A stretch of DNA of 64,000 nucleotides from Hassallia byssoidea VB512170 (GCF_000817785.2 NZ_JTCM02000003.1:111540-175539); one strand, 5' to 3'. Numbered from the stretch's first letter, positions 1-9,089 are shown. Notes: generated by a model from the sequence alone, not told the origin. Translations and numbers: made by a program.

Positions 1-1
1 A

Positions 2-1381
2 GAGATATTTCCTTTAATTCTTAAAAGAGGAGTGTCAATTCAAGGAGAGAGGCACAACCTAGGACGCGATCTGGAAATTCAGGGGGGTGGTGATTACCTC
101 AGTCGCAGCTTTGGCGGACAAAATGCCACAATTGTCGGAGCAAACCAAGCCCGATTAACTGGGGTGACTGTGACGAACCCCAATCGCCGTGGTTACGGCT
201 TGTGGATTGAATCGAGCAACCCTGTAATCGTCGAAAATACTTTTACGGGTAACACACAAGATGGCATTTCTGTCAATGGAAGCAGTGCGCCCATTATCAG
301 CAAAAATTACTTTTATCGCAATGGAGCGAATGGAATCACCATTGATGGTAATTCGAGTCCGCAAGTGCGAGAAAATGTTTTTGAACAAACGGGTTTTGGG
401 ATTAATATTGCCAAAAATGCCACGCCAATGATAGTAGGCAATCAAATTAAGGACAACAGAGCGGGAATTGTTGTGCAGGCTAATGCTCGCCCAATTTTAC
501 GGAATAATGTAATTGAGGGCAGTAAAGAAGATGGGTTAGTAGCGATCGCACAGGCTTTGCCAGATTTAGGTAATGCATCCGAACCCGGTGGTAATCAGTT
601 TCGCAATAATGCTCGTTATGACATTAACGCGCTTGCCGCAAAACAAGTAATTACAGCGGCTGGAAATAATTTGGTCAGCGATCGCATCGCCGGTAAGATA
701 GATATGCAAGGTGCAAGTGCCATCGCTTCATTACCCAACAATTCAGCACCTCTAACTTCAGTAAATCGAGAAATCACCTTCAATGCACCCGGAGTATCCG
801 AAACTCCTAAATTAAAACCGTCATCACCGAGAAACAATATTCCTTCGACGGGATTGAATCCGCAACTACTGCCACTACAAAGCGCCAATTCTCCGCTTTC
901 CGTGGCTTCTACAAATCAACAGCAACCTATCTCTAAACTTGCCAGCTTCCCTACTCCTAGCAGCTTACCAGGGTATCGGGAATCAGTTAGAGCGCCATCT
1001 CCAATCGCTACTAACGCAGTGGCGCCACAGTTGAATTATGTGCGAGTCGATTCCAACACAATTGAGTTTAACGCACCGCAAACGACATCCCCACCATTAG
1101 AAGCGATAGCACCTGAAAACTCAACAACAATGTATCGCGGTCAATCGCCTTTGTCTATGGGCGTTAGCCAAACCGGTTTGCGTTATCGGGTAATGGTGGA
1201 AATAGCAAACCAAAGCGACCAAGAAAGAGTGCGATTTATTGCACCGGGTGCTTTCGCTACGGTTTGGCAAGGTAGAGGAGTCATGCAAGCAGGAGTTTTT
1301 AGCAGTCGCTATAATGCCAACGAAATGCTGAAACTTCTCAACAGAAACGGTTTGAGAGGAATGATTTCGCCGACAAATTAA
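2..1381 (+). CDS. DUF1565 right-handed beta-helix protein, 5' end outside the window
   Basis: The frame is open to the window edge. The residues before the first GTG (position 32), reading EIFPLILKRGV, match the middle of the DUF1565 domain in the paralogue at 4799-6265, which reads GEVFPLLIPDGV. The gene therefore begins upstream and GTG-32 is not its start. About the first 220 visible residues are short repeated turns of the type NxIxxNxxxGI, which is the parallel beta-helix pattern of pectate-lyase-like folds. The remainder is a Pro/Ser/Asn-rich linker and a C-terminal domain of about 70 residues (LRYRVMVEIAN to the end) that I do not recognise. The family is usually exported or surface located and probably binds or acts on polysaccharide; no catalytic residues can be named. 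Unlike the paralogue it has no SLH domains. Confidence 0.85.
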   Translation, partial: EIFPLILKRGVSIQGERHNLGRDLEIQGGGDYLSRSFGGQNATIVGANQARLTGVTVTNPNRRGYGLWIESSNPVIVENTFTGNTQDGISVNGSSAPIISKNYFYRNGANGITIDGNSSPQVRENVFEQTGFGINIAKNATPMIVGNQIKDNRAGIVVQANARPILRNNVIEGSKEDGLVAIAQALPDLGNASEPGGNQFRNNARYDINALAAKQVITAAGNNLVSDRIAGKIDMQGASAIASLPNNSAPLTSVNREITFNAPGVSETPKLKPSSPRNNIPSTGLNPQLLPLQSANSPLSVASTNQQQPISKLASFPTPSSLPGYRESVRAPSPIATNAVAPQLNYVRVDSNTIEFNAPQTTSPPLEAIAPENSTTMYRGQSPLSMGVSQTGLRYRVMVEIANQSDQERVRFIAPGAFATVWQGRGVMQAGVFSSRYNANEMLKLLNRNGLRGMISPTN

Positions 1382-1397
1382 GTTTGTATTATTGTTT

Positions 1398-1434
1398 GGG
1401 CGATCGCTCCGCCAACAAAAGGGGCGATCGCCAT
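1398..1434. repeat. Paired HIP1 sites forming a possible hairpin
   Basis: Two GCGATCGC octamers about 25 bp apart lie just after the stop of the DUF1565 gene and can pair with each other, with a loop of about 15 nt. There is no clear T-run after the second arm, so a terminator role is only possible. Confidence 0.35.
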
Positions 1435-1560
1435 GTTTCTATCGATGATTCTTAATTATGAGATAACAAGGTTGGTTCAGGCGATCGCCCTTTTTCTATA
1501 TTCTGCTCTCACTAGCGTCTATGTCCTAAAATTGAAAAAACTGATAGCTGTGCGGCAAAT

Positions 1561-1785
1561 ATGGACAGGATATCAATTAACTCTCAAATCCACTTCGGTA
1601 AGCCTTGCATAGCAGGTACGCGCATCACTGTGCAAAGCATTCTTGAACTGCTCAATGAAGGGCTTTCTTTTAAAGAAATTATTCAAGATTACTATCCCAA
1701 TCTTCAAGTTGAGGACATCCAAGCTTGTTTACAGTATGCCATTGCACTAGTGGCGGCTGAAGACATTCATTTGGCATCAGCTTAA
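1561..1785 (+). CDS. DUF433 antitoxin-like protein
   Basis: A 74-residue protein with the DUF433 signature: RISINSQIHFGKPCIAGTRI near the N-terminus, then LLNEGLSFKEIIQDYYPNL and EDIQACLQYA. The family folds as a small winged helix and is normally the antitoxin or DNA-binding partner of a PIN-like DUF5615 protein. The next gene is exactly such a protein and begins 3 nt after this stop, so the two are almost certainly co-transcribed. Autoregulation is expected from the family but no operator is visible. Length is typical. Confidence 0.9.
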   Translation: MDRISINSQIHFGKPCIAGTRITVQSILELLNEGLSFKEIIQDYYPNLQVEDIQACLQYAIALVAAEDIHLASA

Positions 1786-1788
1786 TGC

Positions 1789-2157
1789 GTGAAACTTCTT
1801 CTTGACCAAGATGTGTATGCTGTGACTGCAAAGTTTTTGATAGATGCTGGACACGATGTAGTTCTTGTAGGGATGATTGGTTTAGAGCAAGCTAGTGATG
1901 AAGAAATACTCAGATTAGCGCAGTCAGAAAATAGAGTTCTTATCACGCGAGACAGAGACTACGGAAATCTTGTTTTTGTGAAAGCAATGGGAACTGGTGT
2001 TATTTATCTTCGAGTTCTACCTAAGACTGTGAAAGCTGTTCACAACGAACTAGCACGAGTTCTACAAATTTATTCTGAAACAGAACTTATAGGAGGGTTT
2101 TTGGTTGTGGAACCGGATGGACATCGGTTTAGAAAACTACCTTCAAACGAAAGTTAA
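1789..2157 (+). CDS. DUF5615 PIN-like toxin
   Basis: A 122-residue protein starting with GTG (KLLLDQDV). It carries the acidic residues of the Mut7-C/PIN-like fold: LLDQDV at residues 3-8, GLEQASDEEILRLA at about 31-44 and LITRDRDYGNLVF at about 50-62. These are the presumed metal-binding positions of an RNase-like toxin. The GTG start is chosen because the only nearby ATG (1785) is in another frame. It follows the DUF433 gene by 3 nt and forms a type II toxin-antitoxin-like pair with it. Activity of this family is poorly characterised, so toxicity is inferred from the context. Confidence 0.88.
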   Translation: MKLLLDQDVYAVTAKFLIDAGHDVVLVGMIGLEQASDEEILRLAQSENRVLITRDRDYGNLVFVKAMGTGVIYLRVLPKTVKAVHNELARVLQIYSETELIGGFLVVEPDGHRFRKLPSNES

Positions 2158-2257
2158 ATCAGCCTGATTTTAGAGAGGAAACGATCGCTCTTTTTTTCGT
2201 GATTCTTAATCAAGTTGAGAAACAGGCGATCGCCTCTTTTTTATATTCTGCGAACCC

Positions 2258-3601
2258 TCACTTAGTCTGAGGTCGTAGTCTTTCTAGTTCAGCCCGTTGT
2301 CTTTCTAGTTCAGCCCGTTGTAGTCTTTCTAGTTCAGCCCTTTGAGCGGGAGTTAAAACAGCTTCCATTTGTTGTCGCAATCGTACGAAGATTTGCTGCA
2401 ATTGAGTGACCTGTTGTGGAGTAAACTTTATAGCAGCAATAGCTTCATAACTAGACTTACCAGCTGACAGCGCTGCTTTGATTTGTGCGTTTTGCTCTTT
2501 TGTCAGCACTTGCTCAATTTGCTTACGGACGTTAGCACGAATTTGCTCAATTTGAGTTTTTTGTTGTTGTGTAAGTGAAATGCTTGGTACAAGTAAAGTA
2601 GGGGAAATTGTTGGACTTCCTATCTCAGCAGCTGTTCGGATTCTAGCAATAGTTTCCCTTAAGTTTTCATTTGGACGTGTAATTCCTAAGAAAAAGTTGT
2701 CATTTGCTATTGGTACAGGTGAAGTAGGGGAAATTGTCGGTTTTGCTATTGGGGTGGGAGGGGGAGTATTAGTAGCAATAGAAACTGGATTGAAAGAAAA
2801 TTCGCCAATTAACGAAGAAGACTCCCAAGGTCTTTGCTTCTTATTTGTTTCTTCAAATACACCTTGCCGAACTTTTTTAAATAATTGTTCTATAGTAATA
2901 TTTGGAATTTTAATATATTTTAATAAATAAGAAGTAAAAGTACCATTTTTACTTTCTCCATCAGATGCAACTCCTCCTGGTGCAGTAGCAAAAGCAATAT
3001 AAAAACCTGACGCTGTTTGTATAGGAGCTAAACCTCCTGCGGCAGTGCTTCTCTTCCATCTTCTGCTAAATGGATTATTACGACAAGCATCTAAAATAAT
3101 GATATTGGCATCTGTTTTTGAGTCTTCCATTATATTTTGTACTTTCCCAACTGGAAGAGCTTCATAACCAACATCTTTCTCTGTAATCAGTTTGGCATCT
3201 GTCGGAACTAAATAGTTTTCTCCATCGACTTGAAGTCCATGCCCTGCATAGTAAAACATTCCGACACTACCTTGAGCTAATTTAGAATTAAATTTCTCTA
3301 ATGCAATCTCCATTTGTTTTTTATCAGCATCTAAAACTTTGATTACATCAAAACCAAGCTCTCCCAAAACTTTACTCATATCTTCAGCATCATTTCTCGG
3401 ATTATTTAATTCCATTCCTGGTAAATAATGACTGTTACCAATAACTAATGCCACACGTTTTTGGCTGGCAACAGCTAGTAATTTTTGAGCAGGAGGGAGA
3501 ATTTGAGATTGCGCTTGGTTAGTTGGTACAAAGAATATATAAAAGGTTAATGGTGTTAGTATAATAGCGCCGATGGGTAAAAGCGATTTATAAGAAAACA
3601 T
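2258..3601 (-). CDS. Caspase-fold peptidase (C14) with C-terminal LTxxQ-like helical region
   Basis: A 447-residue protein. An N-terminal hydrophobic segment (about residues 8-25) suggests export or membrane anchoring. The caspase domain spans about 48-270: RVALVIGNSHY, the catalytic His in YYAGHG (His121) and the catalytic Cys in DACRNNP (Cys173). Then come a Pro/Thr/Ile-rich linker and, from about residue 340, helical segments with LTQQQ, FTPQQV and LTPAQRAEL that resemble the LTxxQ motif of Spy/CpxP chaperones. The extreme C-terminus is a tandem RAELERL/RAELERQ repeat, also visible in the DNA at about 2270-2345. Orthocaspases of this type are common in filamentous cyanobacteria. Substrate and role are unknown. 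The gene stands alone on the minus strand. Confidence 0.88.
   Translation of the reverse strand: MFSYKSLLPIGAIILTPLTFYIFFVPTNQAQSQILPPAQKLLAVASQKRVALVIGNSHYLPGMELNNPRNDAEDMSKVLGELGFDVIKVLDADKKQMEIALEKFNSKLAQGSVGMFYYAGHGLQVDGENYLVPTDAKLITEKDVGYEALPVGKVQNIMEDSKTDANIIILDACRNNPFSRRWKRSTAAGGLAPIQTASGFYIAFATAPGGVASDGESKNGTFTSYLLKYIKIPNITIEQLFKKVRQGVFEETNKKQRPWESSSLIGEFSFNPVSIATNTPPPTPIAKPTISPTSPVPIANDNFFLGITRPNENLRETIARIRTAAEIGSPTISPTLLVPSISLTQQQKTQIEQIRANVRKQIEQVLTKEQNAQIKAALSAGKSSYEAIAAIKFTPQQVTQLQQIFVRLRQQMEAVLTPAQRAELERLQRAELERQRAELERLRPQTK
2268..2345. repeat. Short tandem repeat at the 3' end of the caspase gene
   Basis: Three copies of a unit built around CTTTCTAGTTCAGCCC, with spacing of 21 to 30 bp, encode the RAELERL/RAELERQ tail. 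The unit stays in frame and would extend a coiled coil. Confidence 0.7.
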
Positions 3602-3846
3602 AGAGTAACTGTGTATAAATCGTAAATTAATTTAAATGAGCTAGATAACAAGTATTTTAGTATGCTATCCGCTTGTTTAACTAATGAAACACCAGAATAG
3701 GGTCTCTGTCTGTTTCTACATAGACATGATACTTGAGGGCATCAAAAAACTAATCGACGCACTTCGGGGCAACCTTAAGAGGATTAAAGGCTATTCTAGA
3801 ATTAGTTTTTTAATTGATAAGATATAAAGACTTTCTTTAAATATTT

Positions 3847-4758
3847 TCAACCCTCCGTTTCTTGTTGGTTGTAACGGTGTAGCGGCTTTTCACTCCTGAT
3901 TGCTTTGAGTTTTGATGTGAACAACTCAGAGCGATCGCTTTTTTCTGGGGTGAATTGTCCAATTGGTGGATGATTGGCAGCAGGTAAACACAATGTCTGT
4001 TGGTTCAAAGAAGATGTTTGGCTTGAAGCATAAGATGCCTGATGCCCAAGCGAATATTTAGACACTCCTGTTGTGGAAGATGGCAAAAGGTTCTTATCTT
4101 TTGTACTTCCGAATGTTTGTTCTTGTAATAACTTTTCTTCACCGATCGCTTGTATAGACTTATTGTTGCGTTTATACCCATTATTGACGCTTGCAGCAGT
4201 CGCTGAATTGTCAGTTAGAGAATTTGCGGTTGGTGGTAATTTAGGAGTATTTTCTTTAGTCTCAGATATAAACGGTGAAGTTAGGGAAGTTAAGCTTTCC
4301 GGAAATTTGCTGCAAATCAAACGTTCAAATTCCATGTTGAAATGAAAAATCGCCTGCCCGCGTCGCTGCCAAAATGTTAAGATTTGCTGAACTGAAAACG
4401 CTTTATAACGACCTTGATACAGTGCTTCAATCACTGCTAAGTGTAGCCAATTAACTGGGTACTGACTTTGCCAACGGTTAACTAACTCACTGGCATTGTA
4501 CCCACTGAGGTCAAAACTATAGTGAATTAATAAAGCGGCTGCCAAGTCGAGCCACTCGTGTGCTGGGGTTTGGGAGTCACCCTTCATATACTCCCCCTCA
4601 AAGGGTTGAGCGCTGTGCCGCCCGGTTGAGTGATGTGGTGTGGCAGAGGTGTCCAGGGTTGGTGTGAGCATCTGGCTATCAGCTTCTGGCAAGAGGTATA
4701 AAGTTTCAACCCATGCATATAGCCTCGAAGTGCTTTTAGCTACAGGGTAAGTTAACAA
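3847..4758 (-). CDS. Cyanobacterial protein of unknown function
   Basis: A 303-residue reading frame I cannot assign. A compact ordered segment lies at about residues 60-160: EWLDLAAALLIHYSFDLSGY, then WLHLAVIEALYQGRYKAFSV and ILTFWQRRGQ followed by FNMEFERLIC. This block looks like a conserved helical domain. The rest, about residues 165-303, is Ser/Thr/Asn-rich and probably disordered. The start is uncertain: MKGDSQTPAHEW (about residue 58) would begin just before the ordered domain, and the 57 residues before it look non-conserved. It lies between the caspase gene and the SLH protein, all on the minus strand. Codon use is like its neighbours. Confidence 0.6.
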   Translation of the reverse strand: MLTYPVAKSTSRLYAWVETLYLLPEADSQMLTPTLDTSATPHHSTGRHSAQPFEGEYMKGDSQTPAHEWLDLAAALLIHYSFDLSGYNASELVNRWQSQYPVNWLHLAVIEALYQGRYKAFSVQQILTFWQRRGQAIFHFNMEFERLICSKFPESLTSLTSPFISETKENTPKLPPTANSLTDNSATAASVNNGYKRNNKSIQAIGEEKLLQEQTFGSTKDKNLLPSSTTGVSKYSLGHQASYASSQTSSLNQQTLCLPAANHPPIGQFTPEKSDRSELFTSKLKAIRSEKPLHRYNQQETEG

Positions 4759-4798
4759 GTGCTTTTAAGTTTGTAGGAAGTGTTTTTTATTCTACTTG

Positions 4799-6265
4799 TC
4801 AACTGCTTTCATTTGAAACGATATACGGTGATTTTATCGGAGAATATTTTTTGATAGCGACTAATGCTTGGTAAACCATTGCTGCTACTTCGGCGCGTGT
4901 GGCAAAGCGAGAAGGCTCGATTTGCTTGGGGTTTGGGTAATTAACTACGATTTTTTGTTGTGTGGCAGTTGCAACTGCTGTACGGGCATAATCAAGAATG
5001 GTATTACGGTCACTGTAGCAGAGTAAGGCATCTTTATCAGCCGGTGGCAGCTTCAGTCCGTTAACTAGAGAGACAATCACTTGTAGTCGCTGGACATTTT
5101 GATGCGGACCGAAAGTGCGATCGCTTTTTCCACCAACAAAACCACCCATAGCCGCGATTTGAATCGCATTATAAGCCCAAAAATCCTTGGGTACGTCAAT
5201 AAAATCCGGTGCTGGGCGTCTGGGTACGGGATTAAATGCTGCCGCTACTAAAGCTGCATAATCGGCGCGAGTCATCGGCTTATCTGGGGCAAAAGTCCCA
5301 TCACTCAAGCTGTTAATCAAATTCTTGCTTGCCAATGCTTCGACAAAATCCGCTGCCCAATGTCCAGCCAAATCGGAAATAAGAGCGATAAACTCGACTG
5401 ATCCCTTCACCTGTGCCGGATTCAACTGATTACCTACTAATACTAGTTTTTGTGAGGTGGCATTATTTAAATCAAATTGACCGTTATCGCGAAAAATATT
5501 TTCGCCATTGTCTTGTTTATTACCGAAATTTGGATTTGCATTACCGTTGACTAACACTCCACCTTGGGTATTATTGGCAATTAGATTCTGACGCAGCACC
5601 GGTTGCGCTTGTCGAGAAAGAGCGATCGCTGTCCGATTTTCTATGAGTTTGTTCTTTACAAGCATTGGGGCAGCAGAATCACTAATCGCGATGCCAATAA
5701 CATTTTTCTGAAAAATATTCCGCAGCACTTCCCCTTTGCTATTACCAGCCATCACCAAGCCACTGACAGCGTTTTTCACAAACACATTATCTAGAATTGC
5801 TGGTTTGGCACTCCCCGTCACAAACAAAGCTTCCCGACCGCATTTGGCAAAAGTATTATTAACCAAAGAGGGTGCCGTCGATTCAATCCAAACACCAGTG
5901 CCTTTTGCGCTTAAATTCGCCACAGTCACACCCATGACAGTAGCCTCACCTAGCAATAGCAGCGTGATATTTTGCCATCCAAAGCTTTGGCTTTGATATG
6001 CACCACTCCCCTCAATTACAATTCCTCGACCTTTAGTGCCTTCGTTACCCACCACCAGCACCCCATCGGGGATCAATAGCGGAAACACCTCTCCAGTCAG
6101 AGAATTGTAGTTTCCCGGAGCCAGTTGAATAATTGTAGATTTTGTGCTTACTTTTAAAGCACGGCTAATGGTTTTAAACGGACTGAACTTGGAGTCACCT
6201 GGATTTTTATCATTCCCAGTTGCAGGATTAACGTAAAGTGTTTTAACAACAGTCGAGTTCACCAT
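4799..6265 (-). CDS. DUF1565 beta-helix protein with C-terminal SLH domains
   Basis: A 488-residue protein. DUF1565 begins at about residue 8 (TLYVNPATGNDKNPGDSKFS) and continues as a right-handed beta-helix with NxF/VxxNxxxG turns to about residue 285. SLH domains follow: one from about 293 (DLAGHWAADFVEALASKNLI) with the TRADYAALVAAAF motif, one around FIDVPKDFWAYNAIQIAAMG, and a third ending with FATRAEVAAMVYQALV. SLH domains anchor proteins to the cell wall or outer-membrane-associated polymer, so this is a surface beta-helix, perhaps polysaccharide-binding. No signal peptide is obvious at the predicted start. It is a paralogue of the gene at the left edge, which lacks SLH domains. The stop lies 40 bp before the start of the unknown-function gene. 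Confidence 0.88.
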   Translation of the reverse strand: MVNSTVVKTLYVNPATGNDKNPGDSKFSPFKTISRALKVSTKSTIIQLAPGNYNSLTGEVFPLLIPDGVLVVGNEGTKGRGIVIEGSGAYQSQSFGWQNITLLLLGEATVMGVTVANLSAKGTGVWIESTAPSLVNNTFAKCGREALFVTGSAKPAILDNVFVKNAVSGLVMAGNSKGEVLRNIFQKNVIGIAISDSAAPMLVKNKLIENRTAIALSRQAQPVLRQNLIANNTQGGVLVNGNANPNFGNKQDNGENIFRDNGQFDLNNATSQKLVLVGNQLNPAQVKGSVEFIALISDLAGHWAADFVEALASKNLINSLSDGTFAPDKPMTRADYAALVAAAFNPVPRRPAPDFIDVPKDFWAYNAIQIAAMGGFVGGKSDRTFGPHQNVQRLQVIVSLVNGLKLPPADKDALLCYSDRNTILDYARTAVATATQQKIVVNYPNPKQIEPSRFATRAEVAAMVYQALVAIKKYSPIKSPYIVSNESS

Positions 6266-6415
6266 ATAGTTATACCGTTTCGCTTTAAGGTTGATACAAA
6301 TAGACCGCAGGGGGCAGGGGGCAGAAAGCAGGGGAAAAGAGAATGATTTGTATCATACTTGAGCGTGAAATGGTGTTAGTAGTCAAGGGTCAAAAGTCAA
6401 CAGTCAACAGTTAAG
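6266..6415. repeat. G-rich microsatellite and STRR-type spacer
   Basis: The stretch holds GGGGGCAGGGGGCAG-type tracts (about 6307-6338) and AGTCAA-based short repeats (about 6380-6414). The same motifs recur at 8890 and 25692. No gene is visible. Confidence 0.6.
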
Positions 6416-6418
6416 CTT

Positions 6419-6782
6419 GAAGTTTCGTGTTCTGAACTCGGAGTTTCATGTTCTGAACTCGAAGTTTCGTGTTCAGAACTCGAAGTTTCGTGTTCGGAAC
6501 TCGGAGTTTCATGTTCTGAACTCGAAGTTTCATGTTCTGAACTCGAAGTTTCATGTTCGGAACTCGGAGTTTCATGTTCTGAACTCGAAGTTTCGTGTTC
6601 TGAACTCGAAGTTTCATGTTCGGAACTCGGAGTTTCATGTTCTGAACTCGAAGTTTCGTGTTCAGAACTCGGAGTTTCATGTTCTGAACTCGAAGTTTCA
6701 TGTTCAGAACTCGGAGTTTCATGTTCTGAACTCGAAGTTTCACGTTCTGAACTCGAAGTTTCATGTTCGGAACTCGAAGTTT
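6419..6782. repeat. 21-bp minisatellite, 17 copies plus a partial
   Basis: Tandem units of 21 bp, with variants at three or four positions, translate on the plus strand as the heptapeptide FHVLNSK and its variants, and on the minus strand as MKLRVQN-type heptapeptides. Because 21 is divisible by three and the unit lacks stop codons, long open frames arise on both strands. They have repeat composition only and I do not regard them as genes. The plus-strand frame happens to be continuous with the ABC ATPase downstream. Confidence 0.93.
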
Positions 6783-7073
6783 GGTGCTACTCCCTTCCCG
6801 CTACAAAATTACCTATCTTCTTTTTCTTCCTCCTTCTCCTTCGGAGACGCTACGCGAACGCGTCCTTCGCGTCTTTGCGGTTCGTTAAATAGGTATTCTT
6901 CAAGCGGGAAGGGAGTAATAAAGCTCAAATTCTCCTTTCATCCCCCACTTCCCCACTCCCCACTCCCCACTCCCCCACTCCCCCACCTCCCAATCTCTGT
7001 AAATTCGTTGCATTTTGAAAATATTGAATTAATATCTTTTAATGTCCAATTCAGCAATCAGGCGATTTTAACG
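6783..7073. other. Repeat-derived leader of the ABC exporter cluster
   Basis: It contains a dispersed palindromic repeat (about 6838-6890, GGAGACGCTACGCGAA and GCGGTTCGTTAAAT; a related copy lies at about 51198-51224) and a pyrimidine tract of CCCCACTCC units (about 6940-6990). A promoter for the cluster should lie here or further upstream, but none can be identified with confidence. Confidence 0.5.
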
Positions 7074-8081
7074 ATGATTGAAGTTGATGGTCTGAGTAAA
7101 ATATACGGCTCAACGACAGCAATAAGTAATGTTAGTTTTAACGTAGAACAAGGGGAGATTTTAGGGTTCTTGGGACCCAATGGTGCTGGTAAAACTACAA
7201 CCATGCGAATTTTAGCTGGTTATTTACCCGCGACGAGTGGGACAGTGAGAATTGCTGGCTACGATGTCCATGAAAATTCTCTCTTAGTACGGCAACGAAT
7301 TGGCTATTTACCGGAAACACCACCGTTATATCCAGAAATGACGGTTGAAGGCTTTTTGTATTTTGTGACGCGGATTAAAGGAGTACCGGCAGGCGATCGC
7401 ACTACCAAGGTTAGAGCAGCAATCGAACGCTGTAACTTAGAAGATAAGCGTAATGTAATTATTCGCAAACTTTCTAAGGGATATCGTCAAAGAGTTGGCA
7501 TTGCTCAGGCGATCGTTCACGATCCACCAGCTATCATTCTAGATGAACCTACTGTTGGTCTCGATCCCCGGCAAATCATTGATGTGCGGAATTTAATTAA
7601 AAGTCTCGCAGGTACTCACACCATTATTCTCTCTACGCACATTTTGCCAGAAGTGAGCATGACCTGTAACCGCGTAGCCATCATTAATCGCGGGAAAGTA
7701 GTAGCAACTAATACCCCAGAAAATCTGATGACGCAGTTGACAGGTGGTTCTGGATATGAATTGGAAATTGCTGGAGAACCTGCCTTAGCCAAACAGGTAT
7801 TGCAAAACTTAGCTGGTGTAAGTTTGGTAGAATCAATGCCGAGCGGAATGCACGGTCATACCCCAATTGCGGATAATCGAGGTTATTTGCGGGTAATATC
7901 GCAACCAGGCAGCGAACCAGGACATGAAATTGTCATGGCACTGGTGCGTGCGGGATTCGGTTTATATGAAATGCGACGTGTTAGCGCTACTTTAGAAGAT
8001 GTGTTCTTGCAACTGACTACAGAAGAAAGAAATTTGCCATCTGAGGTAGAGGATGAAGCCAAAGAAGGAGAAGCAGCGTAA
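7074..8081 (+). CDS. ABC transporter ATP-binding protein, Gld-type exporter
   Basis: A 335-residue ATPase starting MIEVDGLSKIYGSTTA. Walker A is GPNGAGKTT, the signature LSKGYRQRVGIAQAI, Walker B AIILDEPTVGLDP, and the switch His is in LSTHILPE. The C-terminal 100 residues are the usual regulatory extension of the GldA/CcmA-like subfamily. ATG-7074 is chosen because the frame upstream consists of repeat DNA and pyrimidine tracts, and the family begins at this point. The permease gene starts directly after the stop, so the two are translationally adjacent. With the permease, the GldG-like protein and the DUF4340 protein it probably forms one exporter; cargo is unknown. Confidence 0.92.
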   Translation: MIEVDGLSKIYGSTTAISNVSFNVEQGEILGFLGPNGAGKTTTMRILAGYLPATSGTVRIAGYDVHENSLLVRQRIGYLPETPPLYPEMTVEGFLYFVTRIKGVPAGDRTTKVRAAIERCNLEDKRNVIIRKLSKGYRQRVGIAQAIVHDPPAIILDEPTVGLDPRQIIDVRNLIKSLAGTHTIILSTHILPEVSMTCNRVAIINRGKVVATNTPENLMTQLTGGSGYELEIAGEPALAKQVLQNLAGVSLVESMPSGMHGHTPIADNRGYLRVISQPGSEPGHEIVMALVRAGFGLYEMRRVSATLEDVFLQLTTEERNLPSEVEDEAKEGEAA

Positions 8082-8894
8082 ATGGGTGTAGTGCTGAGTA
8101 ATATTATTGCCATTTATCGCCGCGAGTTACAAAGTTATTTTGTATCGCCTTTAGCTTATGCGATCGCCAGTATTTTTTGGCTGTTGTCTGGATTGTTCTT
8201 AATCTTGATTTTGCTAGGACCCGAAGGTATCTTACCAACAGTTGCCGCCTTAGATTTACAAGGGCAACAAATCGGGGTGCCAGTACCACCAATTGATGTA
8301 CCCTACGAATTTGTCAGGGCATTTTTAGATCGTATGGGGTGGCTGTTGCTGTTCGTGCTGCCAATTCTTTCAATGGGACTCTATGCCGAAGAACGCAAAC
8401 GCGGCACTTTGGAACTTTTAGCGACATCACCAATAACTAATTGGGCAGTAGCTGTAGGTAAGTTATTGGGGGTGTTGACATTTTTTACAACAATGGTAGC
8501 ACCACTACTGGTGTTTGAAGCGATCGCCTTAAGTGGATCGACTCCACCAATTTCGCCAACAATTCCATTATTAGGTCATCTAGCATTAATCTTACTAGCA
8601 GCGGCAATATTATCTATAGGGATGTTTATTTCCTCTTTAACAGACAGCACAATTCTATCTGCCGTCCTCACATTCGCAGTGATTTTATTGCTGTTGTTTG
8701 TAGATTTAATCGCCAAAAATATTGGCGGTTTCGCGGGAGAAGCTTTAAGTCATCTCTCCTTACTCAAACATTACAACACCCTAGTACAAGGAATCTTCGA
8801 CACCAGCAGCTTGATATTATTTGCTAGTTACATTATCTTAGGCATCTTCCTCACAGCACAATCAATTGATGCATTGCGATTTCAGCGTCAATAG
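8082..8894 (+). CDS. ABC-2 type permease, GldF-like
   Basis: A 270-residue membrane protein with six predicted segments (about 20-42, 85-105, 125-150, 165-185, 195-215 and 240-260). It contains the family motif MGLYAEERKRGTLELLATSPI. A periplasmic loop follows the first segment. The ATG directly follows the ATPase stop. Members of this group pair with a GldA-like ATPase and a GldG-like protein. In Bacteroidetes the set is needed for gliding; in cyanobacteria the role is not settled, and export of polysaccharide or lipid is a guess. Confidence 0.9.
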   Translation: MGVVLSNIIAIYRRELQSYFVSPLAYAIASIFWLLSGLFLILILLGPEGILPTVAALDLQGQQIGVPVPPIDVPYEFVRAFLDRMGWLLLFVLPILSMGLYAEERKRGTLELLATSPITNWAVAVGKLLGVLTFFTTMVAPLLVFEAIALSGSTPPISPTIPLLGHLALILLAAAILSIGMFISSLTDSTILSAVLTFAVILLLLFVDLIAKNIGGFAGEALSHLSLLKHYNTLVQGIFDTSSLILFASYIILGIFLTAQSIDALRFQRQ

Positions 8895-9081
8895 TCAATA
8901 GTCAAAAGTCCAGAGTCAAGAGTCAAAAGTCAAAAAGTCCATAGTCTAAAGTCCACAGTCAAAAAGTCCATAGTCCAAAGATACCTTGACCATTGACCAT
9001 TGACCGTTAACCATTGACCATTGACCATTGACCATTGACCATTGACCATTGACCATTGACTTTTGACTTTTGACCCTTGAC
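8890..9081. repeat. STRR-type tandem repeats inside the exporter operon
   Basis: First come AGTCAA/AGTCCA-based units (8890-8980), then about ten heptamers of ATTGACC (about 8989-9060), then TTTTGAC units. Such heptanucleotide STRRs are characteristic of heterocystous cyanobacteria. The block separates the permease from the GldG-like gene within what is probably one transcript. Confidence 0.88.
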
Positions 9082-9089
9082 TAATAATT

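Noticed and set aside
1398..2245. HIP1 pairs as terminators for the beta-helix and toxin genes
   Set aside because: Arms are self-palindromic octamers with poor loops, and HIP1 is frequent everywhere; only 29412-29445 has long arms.
6411..7073. Long open frames on both strands across the 21-bp repeats, including an N-terminal extension of the ABC ATPase
   Set aside because: They consist only of 7-residue repeats and pyrimidine-tract codons; the ATPase family begins at ATG-7074.
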